Made by a program: the position numbers and the translations under genes. Below, one piece after another: positions 1 to 5,882 of a stretch of 10,000 nucleotides of DNA; within the stretch, counting starts at the first letter, position 1, and every line of letters begins with the position of its first letter. The DNA is from Methanospirillum hungatei (GTDB lineage Archaea > Halobacteriota > Methanomicrobia > Methanomicrobiales > Methanospirillaceae). The stretch is from assembly GCF_020216685.1 (NCBI RefSeq), contig NZ_JAIWNS010000091.1:1-10000 (forward strand). Direction: 5' to 3'. A model generated the notes under the pieces. The model saw nothing but the letters and a program-made list of their open reading frames with translations, was not told the DNA's origin and did no database searches.

Positions 1-1
1 A

Positions 2-1042
2 GGTATGCAGTTTGACCGCGGGTACATTTCACCCTACATGGTCACCGACCAGGAACGCCGGGTCGTTGAGTTTGAAGAACCATACATACTCATCACCGAC
101 CGGAAGATCTCAAGTCTGAAGACCTTAATCCCGGTTCTTGAGATGATCGCCCAGACCGGAAAGCCGCTCCTCATCATCGCAGACGATGTCGACGGAGAAG
201 CCCAGACTGCCCTCATCCTGAACATCATCCGTGGCGCCATCAAGGTCTGTGCAGTCAAGGCACCAGAATTTGGAGATGTCAGAAAGGAAGTTCTCCAGGA
301 CATTGCAATCCTCACCGGCGGAACCGTCATCAGTGAGGAACGCAACCTTGCAATCGAGGATGTCACCCTTGACATGCTCGGACAGGCACGGACCGTCAAG
401 GTTGACCAGGACAAGACCACCATCGTAGGCGGTAAGGGCAAGAAATCAGACATCGACACCCGGAAGAAACTGATCGAGTCCCAGCTGAACATTACCGAGA
501 AGAAGTACGACAAGACCACTCTTCAGAACCGTCTTGCAAAACTCTCCGGTGGTGTCGCAGTCATCAAGGCAGGCGCAGCAACCGAGACTGAAGTCAAAGA
601 GAAGAAGATGCGTATCGATGACGCACTCAACGCAACCAAGGCAGCAGTCGAGGAAGGCTATGTCGCCGGTGGTGGAGTAACCCTCTTCCGTGCAATCAAG
701 GCACTTGAATCCATGAAGGCTGACCCTGAACAGATGATCGGTGTCAACATTGTAAAGCGTGCACTTGAAGAACCACTCCGCCAGATTGCAGACAATGCAG
801 GTCGCGAGGGAGCCGAAGTCATCGCTATGATCAAGAGCAATGCAAGCGAGACCTACGGATACAATGCAAAGACTGACACCTATGAAGACCTTCTCCAGGC
901 AGGAGTTCTTGACCCGACAAAGGTTGTCAGATCCGGTCTTCAGAATGCAGCATCCATTGCAGGAATGCTCCTGTCAACTGAAGCAGTTGTTGTCGATTTC
1001 GACGAAGAAAAAGATAAGACATCTGCAGCAATCATCATCTAA
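2..1042 (+). CDS. groL: Group I chaperonin GroEL (HSP60), 5'-truncated by window edge
   Basis: This is the ATP-driven folding chaperonin of the cytoplasm, normally a double-ring 14-mer of about 540 residues working with GroES. The frame is open to the left edge: [12 protein letters not shown] begins at base 2 and corresponds to about residue 190 of bacterial GroEL, so the ATG at 5 is not the true start and the equatorial and intermediate N-terminal parts lie upstream. Visible landmarks are the apical-domain segment [11 protein letters not shown], the GGTVISEE stretch, [16 protein letters not shown], the [16 protein letters not shown] helix whose Asp matches the ATP-hydrolysis Asp (Asp398 in E. 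coli), the glycine loop AGGGVTL, and [14 protein letters not shown] near the end. The C-terminus stops at KTSAAIII and lacks the Gly-Gly-Met tail common in bacteria. Group I chaperonins occur in some methanogens, thought to be acquired from bacteria, alongside the archaeal thermosome. Identification is secure; the missing N-terminus is only an edge effect. Confidence 0.97.
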   Translation, partial: GMQFDRGYISPYMVTDQERRVVEFEEPYILITDRKISSLKTLIPVLEMIAQTGKPLLIIADDVDGEAQTALILNIIRGAIKVCAVKAPEFGDVRKEVLQDIAILTGGTVISEERNLAIEDVTLDMLGQARTVKVDQDKTTIVGGKGKKSDIDTRKKLIESQLNITEKKYDKTTLQNRLAKLSGGVAVIKAGAATETEVKEKKMRIDDALNATKAAVEEGYVAGGGVTLFRAIKALESMKADPEQMIGVNIVKRALEEPLRQIADNAGREGAEVIAMIKSNASETYGYNAKTDTYEDLLQAGVLDPTKVVRSGLQNAASIAGMLLSTEAVVVDFDEEKDKTSAAIII

Positions 1043-1044
1043 TC

Positions 1045-1054
1045 TTTTTTTTTT
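1045..1054 (+). terminator. Poly-T terminator after groEL
   Basis: A run of ten T residues starts three bases after the groEL TAA stop, as expected for oligo-T-dependent archaeal termination. The run is flanked by AATCT (1041-1045) and AGATT (1055-1059), a 5-bp inverted repeat that could form a very small hairpin with the T tract in its loop. The convergent gene on the minus strand ends only 28 bases away, and I see no T tract for it on its own strand here. Confidence 0.7.
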
Positions 1055-1070
1055 AGATTCTGATCACATT

Positions 1071-1289
1071 TCACATTCTGAACTTTCTTTTCTCTCGTTC
1101 CTTTGTATTCGTAATATACATCACCCCAAAGAAGAGGGCGATACAAAAACACAGGACTGCAGCAATCACCAGTTTCCAGGCCATATCAGCAGATTCTGAC
1201 GTAACGGCCATACCAACAAATATCAGACCGATGATGCATGCTCCGGTTATTTCAAACGCATATAAAAACCGTTCACCGAGCTGGACCAT
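1071..1289 (-). CDS. Small two-helix membrane protein, unknown function
   Basis: I do not recognise this 72-residue protein. It has two hydrophobic segments, about residues 8-29 (rich in Gly, Ile, Phe, Val) and 38-60 (WKLVIAAVL to GVMYIT), joined by a short polar acidic loop (TSESADMA). It ends in a strongly basic tail, KEREKRKFRM. By the positive-inside rule both ends are probably cytoplasmic. I chose the ATG at 1289: an AGGAG at 1301-1305 lies 11 bases upstream of it. An in-frame TTG at 1298 would give 75 residues but sits only 2 bases from that ribosome site. The gene follows the inactive subtilase by 30 bases and is probably co-transcribed with it, so a role in anchoring, secretion or regulation of the two secreted proteins is possible but is inference. 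It could also be an unrelated small membrane protein. Confidence 0.7.
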   Translation of the reverse strand: MVQLGERFLYAFEITGACIIGLIFVGMAVTSESADMAWKLVIAAVLCFCIALFFGVMYITNTKEREKRKFRM

Positions 1290-1300
1290 TGTGCTCAATT

Positions 1301-1305
1301 CTCCT
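1301..1305 (-). promoter_or_regulatory. Shine-Dalgarno site that decides the small-protein start
   Basis: On the minus strand this reads AGGAG. It lies 11 bases before the ATG at 1289 but only 2 bases before the TTG at 1298, which argues for the ATG start. Having its own ribosome site so close after the preceding stop (1320-1322) fits a polycistronic message. Confidence 0.55.
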
Positions 1306-1319
1306 GCAGATCAAATATT

Positions 1320-3128
1320 TTATACCCCTGATGACCGGATAAACGTTCCGTTTGTATCCATGAAGATCCAGAACGAGGTAAAGGGGGAGATATTCCGGGT
1401 ATCTGAGAACCTGCCCTCTGCTCCACTGATGATAGCCGGATCGTACTGCTGTGTAGATACATTAAAGGGAAGAATGCTCACCCATGATGATTCATTCGGG
1501 GATAGAATGTCACGGGCCAAAATCTCTTTCAGAAAAGGTGAACCGACAAGATTCCATCCCTTTTCCACAGTTTTTGTACTGTTTGAGTTCATATTGAGAA
1601 CAAGGGGTACAGATACCGGTGCATCAGAGTAAACCAGAAGTCCGTCCAGAGGTGCCGGAGAGATCTCAGGGTTTTGAGCAGTCCATCCATCTGCTCCTTT
1701 GTAAGTCCAGATGGTATGACCGTCGGTATTGACCTTTGAGAAGAGGTCACGGCATGTCTTTTGGGATCTGAGCGGTGCCGGTATTGAGATAAAGTTCCAG
1801 CCATGCACCAGTTGCAGCTCATGCAAAGTTGAATTTCCTGAACCCAGAGCCCGTCTCATCTCACGGGAACCGGTACCTGAATTAAATGCGATGAGGGTCT
1901 TTTGCAATGTCAGATCCTCAGCGGCCTTCATCGCAGCCGGAGCATTTAAAAGTCCGTATCCATAGTAAATATCTCTCCCGGTTCTGCCAAGGTCTGTTGC
2001 CGATGACTGAAGCAAAGAGCGGATTTCTGCTGACGTCAGCCCAGGATACCCGTTCTTTATAAGAGATGCAACCCCTGCAACCTCTGCAGCTGCAAATCCT
2101 GTCCCTGTGCCCCGGCAATAGGAGTTGTTCAGACATGGGGTGATAATATCCTCACCAGGTGCGACAAGTTCGTTATAAATCCCGTAATTGGAAAAATATG
2201 ATAGCCCGTCTGTTTTTGCAACTGATCCAACGGATATTACATCAAAATGATCAGAAGGGTAATGCATGGAATTTGAATCCTCATCACCAGCCGGTGCGAT
2301 GAGAAGAACCCCACGGTCCTTTGCATAGGCTATGGCCCGATCCTCAGCCCGTGACGATTCAGTCCCGCCATATCCCATCAGGATGATATCAGCACCGGCA
2401 TCGGTTGCATGAGCGATTGCAAGAGCCGAACGGGATGCAGACATATCTTTTCCGGTTACCCCGATTCGTTCAGGGATTAAAACAAGTGAAGAATTGGTCG
2501 AATTCTGCGATACATTCCCTGCAATCAGGGAGATAATACCACAGAGAGCAGTCCCGTACCCATCCGCATCTTCAGGTCTGCTGTCCTGCCCTGCCCAGTC
2601 ATATCCACGGTCAAAGGTGCCGGCATCCGGATGAGAGACATCTGCCCCGGTACTAATGACTGCAACTTTCAGGACCGATGAGTTAAGCCCCGACCGCCTG
2701 ACCGCATCAACCCCGGTTCTGACAAGAGCCCACTGATCCGGAGAACTATTGGTTATCTGATCATCTTTGGTGACTGATCCTGATGTGCGCTGTGCATCCT
2801 GCTCAATCTCATGGACCCACGGCAGGTTTAACAGTTCATTTGTGATATATTCGGTCTCATTCGGGTCTGTATCGACCGTGACAAATCCGAGCAGAGGAGA
2901 CCGGAGAGAATAGGTAACATTCTCTGGAAGCGGGACATCAGGTGGAACCGGTTCATAGCCACCAGTCTCATTTGGAGCTGCATAGACGATAAGACGCACC
3001 TCATCGCTCTCAGCGCCGGAAACCTGAATGAAGAGCCCACAAAATAGCAGAATACCAATGAACCCCATCATCACTGGTTTTATAAAGCATCCGCTCTTAT
3101 TCAGGCACCTAAAGTTAAGCCCCACCAT
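1320..3128 (-). CDS. Secreted subtilase-fold (S8) pseudoprotease with GWN-repeat C-terminus
   Basis: This 602-residue exported protein has a subtilisin-like domain whose catalytic residues are all replaced. Residues 1-39 form a signal peptide (hydrophobic about 21-36, likely cleavage after VSGA). Residues 44-112 resemble a subtilase propeptide (EVRLIVYA to HEIEQDAQ). The S8 fold spans about 130-400. The Asp motif reads VAVISTGADVSHPD, with Ser159 for Asp. The His motif reads DGYGTALCG, with Tyr191 for His. The Ser motif reads GTGFAAAEVAG, with Gly344 for Ser. The oxyanion Asn is Asp282. Residues about 438-602 hold two repeats starting GWNFISIP (443) and GWNLVGSP (524), matching the tail of the upstream neighbour. 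Many N-x-S/T sequons suggest a glycosylated surface protein. The frame is intact, so this is unlikely to be a decaying gene. ATG at 3128 has no clear ribosome site; Met20 or Met21, nearer the hydrophobic core, are alternative starts. Proteolysis is not expected; binding, scaffolding or regulation of the neighbour is inferred. Confidence 0.88.
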   Translation of the reverse strand: MVGLNFRCLNKSGCFIKPVMMGFIGILLFCGLFIQVSGAESDEVRLIVYAAPNETGGYEPVPPDVPLPENVTYSLRSPLLGFVTVDTDPNETEYITNELLNLPWVHEIEQDAQRTSGSVTKDDQITNSSPDQWALVRTGVDAVRRSGLNSSVLKVAVISTGADVSHPDAGTFDRGYDWAGQDSRPEDADGYGTALCGIISLIAGNVSQNSTNSSLVLIPERIGVTGKDMSASRSALAIAHATDAGADIILMGYGGTESSRAEDRAIAYAKDRGVLLIAPAGDEDSNSMHYPSDHFDVISVGSVAKTDGLSYFSNYGIYNELVAPGEDIITPCLNNSYCRGTGTGFAAAEVAGVASLIKNGYPGLTSAEIRSLLQSSATDLGRTGRDIYYGYGLLNAPAAMKAAEDLTLQKTLIAFNSGTGSREMRRALGSGNSTLHELQLVHGWNFISIPAPLRSQKTCRDLFSKVNTDGHTIWTYKGADGWTAQNPEISPAPLDGLLVYSDAPVSVPLVLNMNSNSTKTVEKGWNLVGSPFLKEILARDILSPNESSWVSILPFNVSTQQYDPAIISGAEGRFSDTRNISPFTSFWIFMDTNGTFIRSSGV

Positions 3129-3158
3129 GTATACTGCCCGAGTACTTCAACATCTGTA

Positions 3159-3181
3159 TCAGGGAGACAAAAACCCTCTGA
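3159..3181 (-). other. Imperfect hairpin between the two subtilase genes
   Basis: On the minus strand, TCAG-A-GGG pairs with CCCTGA around a T-rich loop, giving six pairs with one bulged A. It starts 5 bases after the stop of the 867-residue protease. It could act as a processing site or weak attenuator separating expression of the active and inactive subtilases. The stem is short and could be chance. Confidence 0.3.
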
Positions 3182-3185
3182 TTTG

Positions 3186-5789
3186 TCAGCAGCCAGGAAA
3201 CAAAATTCCAGGCCGGTTCATATAGATCCACCACCCTTCTGACGGATATAATAACCGTGACGGAGAATAGGTTCCCAAACCCCCATTTATAATAGAAGGC
3301 CTGAATTCCTGAGTCCTTGGATCAAAGACCAAAACCGTAGTCCATGCATCGGTAAGCGGGGAGAGCAGATCCCGGGCAGTGATACTCTCCCGTCCCGGGA
3401 CCCCGACCGGGTTCCACCCCTGATACAGTTGCTTTACCGTCTGGTTGGTCCCGGTTGTATCAAAATGCAGGTTAATACCAGTCTCCTGTTCTGAATATAC
3501 CCATACCACATCCATCTGAAAGAGAGTGTCATTTGGGCGGACCACACTCCAGAACCCTCCTGCCGGATTATAGCGCCAGATGGAATGGCAGGCAGTATGA
3601 ACCGGGTTGAAGATCTGTGCGGTTTCATTCCCCCTCGCAAGTGGATAGGGGATTGATACCATATTCCATCCAGGATAGAGGAGCACTTTTTCTGCTGCAT
3701 CATACATCCGTGGCTCAAAATTGCACCCATTCATCACCGGATACCAGATATTCCCTGATGTATTCTCCGGTAGTGACAGGTTCGTTGCAAGCGGTATCCC
3801 ACGCCCATATACGGGATCCCATGCATCAGGAGATGTGCCGGTCGCATTCAGAATTATCTTCCTGACTTCGCTCTCTTTCATACCCAAAGACCCGCTCATG
3901 ACAAGAGCTGCAAGCCCTGCAATATGAGGGGCGGCTGCACTGGTCCCGGTAAAGACCGCATGCTGCATTGAACCGGTCAGAACCGTGATATGATCCGGCG
4001 CTACCAGATCCGGCTTATTTCGAAGCTCATAGACAGGGTACCTGATCAGTGCCGGTCCCCGGGAAGAATACTCCTGAACGGTGAGATTTTTCCCCCCAGG
4101 TGCCACAGCCCCCACCACCAGAGCCTGTTTTACTGCCTGCTGACCAAAAACAGAATCTTCAGGAGTGTAGGGATCTAATTCAACCGATCTGCCTGACAGG
4201 GGGAGGACATAGATCTCGAGCAGGGCATCCTCTGCCGCTGCCTGGACAACCTTCACCGTAAACTCCCGTGGCCGGTCGGCAGAATTTACAAACCTGACCC
4301 ATTCCATGGGATCGTCATCTCCATCCTGAAGATTTACACTTCTTGCAATCTCCCGCCCCGAGTCATCATACAGGAAGAGATCATAATTGTTCGCCGAAGC
4401 GCCAAACCGATCGTCCCATTGGAGGATCACATGACCGGCAAGACCGGATGGAACGGTAAATTTCATGTCTTTTCCGGATGACCCCTGAAAATCCTGCCAG
4501 AGATACCCCTGATCCTCGTATCCGTGAAATGGAGCCTGATAATGCTCCTTTGCAAAGTTACCGGCTGCAGTAATATAGAGGACATTATACGAAAGGACCC
4601 GGTCGATAATATTCTGACTGATATACCCGTCCTCGAAAAATGGTTCCACATAGGTGATATCATCGCAAATAATGTTGCACCCATGGATAATCAGCTGGTC
4701 CAGGGCACGGACAAATTCTATCTGGCTTGATCCCCGGTCATGAAAGAGGAGTGTTGCATTCGGAGCAATATCATGGATGATCTGCAGCATGGCAAGTCCT
4801 TCGTCACCGCCGACGGTATCAGATAAGACCTCCACATCCGGGAGTTCTCCAAGGGCCTTCAGTTCTTTTAGGCCATCAACCCCGTCCGATATGACGCCGA
4901 CTTTGACACCTTCACCGGACAATCCGGATATATTCCGAAATTCCCGTGTCTGAAGCAGATAATCGCCCTCAGTTGTTATTTTGGATGTCCGTGGAGGTAT
5001 CTGAACAACAAGGGAGAGTATCCCCTCCTGCATGGCCAGACGGGTGATATTATCTGTCCGTATCCATCCTCCGATTCGGCCGTATACCGAATCCACAACC
5101 GGCGAAGAGAAATAATCCAAAAATGAGGACGGTGAAAAGGAAGGGGTTGTCTTTGCCGAGATACGGACCTCAATATCAGCATCCCGAATCCTCACTTCAC
5201 CGGTCTTTTCCATGAGCGCCATCATATCTGCCCGTGACTGTCCGGGGGAGAGATAGGTATCATCAAGAAGCTGTAAAAGGTCGGTGGAGAGTTTTTTCTT
5301 CCATGAATTTTCAGGAACCAAAACTGGCGAAGGTTCATCCTGTATCATCTCAAATGACCCGGAACTGGCCGGGGGAATTACGGGCATGATCCTTTTAATC
5401 CCGCTCATCCCAGATAGAAGAGTCAGGTTTTCTGATGTTGCCCATCCGGTGACAAGATGATAGGATGTGTCCTCTGCCGGATGAGAAAGCAAAGGGAGGA
5501 TTTTTTCACTTGTCTGATTCTTCTCAAGTTCCAGGAGGATATGAACTGACCACTCACCGGTCTCATTCCTGCGTATCTGCCCGTTCTTCTCCATGCTGTC
5601 TATGATGTCATCAGGCGACTGACCTGGCGGACAGGAGGCTTTATATAAGATCTGAAGAAGGTCGCTGGACAGGACATCGGATGCGGAGCTGTCGCTCACT
5701 GTGGCGTTATCTGCCGCCCCAAAACCGCATACCAAGAATAGTATGAGTAAGAGTATGAAGGGTATTGAAAAAACCGAATCCTTTTGCAA
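3186..5789 (-). CDS. Secreted subtilase-fold serine protease, DEG-type centre, duplicated propeptide
   Basis: This 867-residue exported protein is probably an active surface or secreted protease. Residues 1-26 form a signal peptide (FILLLILFLV core, cleavage near GAA-DN). Residues 40-140 and 167-266 are two copies of a propeptide-like module, each opening LS(S/T)DLLQ(I/L)L and closing near IPP. The catalytic domain starts about 290 with GVKVGVISDG (Asp302). The usual HGT is replaced by GGDEGLAMLQIIHDIAP (Asp329, Glu330). CDDITYVEPFF follows at 375, then AAGN (Asn411) and the nucleophile motif FTGTSAAAPHIAG (Ser617). A beta-rich insert at about 425-530 (ILQWDDRFGA, DLFLYDDSG) resembles a PPC-type domain. 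The tail (about 700-867) has two repeats, GWNMVSIP (707) and GWNPVGVP (791). About a dozen N-glycosylation sequons are present. The start is TTG at 5789: no ATG lies between the upstream in-frame TAG and the signal peptide, and GGTGGG precedes it. Glu330 at the His position resembles sedolisin-type (S53-like) enzymes; that assignment is from memory of motif families. Confidence 0.9.
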   Translation of the reverse strand: MQKDSVFSIPFILLLILFLVCGFGAADNATVSDSSASDVLSSDLLQILYKASCPPGQSPDDIIDSMEKNGQIRRNETGEWSVHILLELEKNQTSEKILPLLSHPAEDTSYHLVTGWATSENLTLLSGMSGIKRIMPVIPPASSGSFEMIQDEPSPVLVPENSWKKKLSTDLLQLLDDTYLSPGQSRADMMALMEKTGEVRIRDADIEVRISAKTTPSFSPSSFLDYFSSPVVDSVYGRIGGWIRTDNITRLAMQEGILSLVVQIPPRTSKITTEGDYLLQTREFRNISGLSGEGVKVGVISDGVDGLKELKALGELPDVEVLSDTVGGDEGLAMLQIIHDIAPNATLLFHDRGSSQIEFVRALDQLIIHGCNIICDDITYVEPFFEDGYISQNIIDRVLSYNVLYITAAGNFAKEHYQAPFHGYEDQGYLWQDFQGSSGKDMKFTVPSGLAGHVILQWDDRFGASANNYDLFLYDDSGREIARSVNLQDGDDDPMEWVRFVNSADRPREFTVKVVQAAAEDALLEIYVLPLSGRSVELDPYTPEDSVFGQQAVKQALVVGAVAPGGKNLTVQEYSSRGPALIRYPVYELRNKPDLVAPDHITVLTGSMQHAVFTGTSAAAPHIAGLAALVMSGSLGMKESEVRKIILNATGTSPDAWDPVYGRGIPLATNLSLPENTSGNIWYPVMNGCNFEPRMYDAAEKVLLYPGWNMVSIPYPLARGNETAQIFNPVHTACHSIWRYNPAGGFWSVVRPNDTLFQMDVVWVYSEQETGINLHFDTTGTNQTVKQLYQGWNPVGVPGRESITARDLLSPLTDAWTTVLVFDPRTQEFRPSIINGGLGTYSPSRLLYPSEGWWIYMNRPGILFPGC
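4992..5291 (-). repeat. Propeptide-like module, copy 2 (protein residues 167-266)
   Basis: The second copy runs from LSTDLLQLLDD through SPGQSRAD and LMEKTGEVR to IGGWIRTDNITRL and QIPP. It is one residue different in length from copy 1 and is separated from it by a 26-residue linker. It lies about 24 residues before the catalytic domain, where a propeptide would be expected. Confidence 0.75.
5370..5672 (-). repeat. Propeptide-like module, copy 1 (protein residues 40-140)
   Basis: This encodes the first copy of a protein-level repeat in the 867-residue protease. It runs from LSSDLLQILYK through PPGQSPDD and SMEKNGQIR to VTGWATSENLTLL and VIPP. The motif order and spacing match copy 2. The arrangement (strand, helix, strand, GW strand, helix, strand) is consistent with a subtilase-type inhibitory propeptide, which is inference. 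Confidence 0.75.
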
Positions 5790-5806
5790 GAGCCCACCAG
5801 TGAGAA

Positions 5807-5820
5807 ATAGGTTTACCTAT
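5807..5820. promoter_or_regulatory. Palindromic candidate operator in divergent intergenic region
   Basis: ATAGGT-TT-ACCTAT is a perfect inverted repeat with 6-bp arms and a 2-base spacer. It lies 17 bases before the protease start codon and about 25 bases downstream of the minus-strand TATA element, so it would overlap the predicted transcription start of the protease cluster. A dimeric repressor site is plausible. The regulator is not in this window. Confidence 0.45.
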
Positions 5821-5840
5821 GAATCATAAGAAGTCTTTCG

Positions 5841-5850
5841 CCATATATAC
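5841..5850 (-). promoter_or_regulatory. TATA-box promoter for protease cluster
   Basis: Read on the minus strand this is GTATATATGG, preceded by the purine-rich AAAATAAGG as expected for an archaeal BRE plus TATA box. A start about 25 bases downstream would fall near 5816-5820, giving a leader of roughly 30 bases to the TTG codon. The core TATATA is nearly symmetric and might also act toward the plus strand, but a plus start from it would fall at or after the Shine-Dalgarno of the PurM-like gene, so that is less convincing. Confidence 0.5.
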
Positions 5851-5862
5851 CCTTATTTTACT

Positions 5863-5869
5863 AGGAGGG
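5863..5869 (+). promoter_or_regulatory. Shine-Dalgarno site for the PurM-like gene, unusually far from ATG
   Basis: AGGAGGG is a strong match to the archaeal 16S rRNA 3' end but lies 13 bases before the ATG at 5883, longer than the common 5-10. An in-frame TAG at 5862-5864 overlaps this site, and no other start codon occurs in frame between it and 5883, so the ATG is the only available start. Confidence 0.6.
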
Positions 5870-5882
5870 CAAACCTTGTGAC

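Noticed and set aside
34..519. Long minus-strand open frame of 161 codons inside groEL
   Set aside because: It lies entirely opposite a strongly conserved chaperonin, has a low-complexity Ser/Arg/Met-rich translation and no recognisable motif.
840..1199. Plus-strand open frame running out of groEL into the convergent gene
   Set aside because: It is out of frame with groEL, crosses the T10 tract and overlaps the small membrane gene; the translation looks like noise.
1287..1298. TTG at 1298 as start of the small membrane protein
   Set aside because: It is only 2 bases from the AGGAG site, while the ATG at 1289 has workable spacing.
3074..3083. TTTATAAAA on the minus strand as a TATA box for the pseudoprotease
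   Set aside because: It lies inside the signal-peptide coding region about 10 bases before Met20/Met21, too close to drive a message starting at those codons.
1320..3128. Calling the 602-residue subtilase a pseudogene
   Set aside because: The frame is uninterrupted, with signal peptide, fold motifs and C-terminal repeats all intact. Loss of catalytic residues alone fits a pseudoenzyme better.
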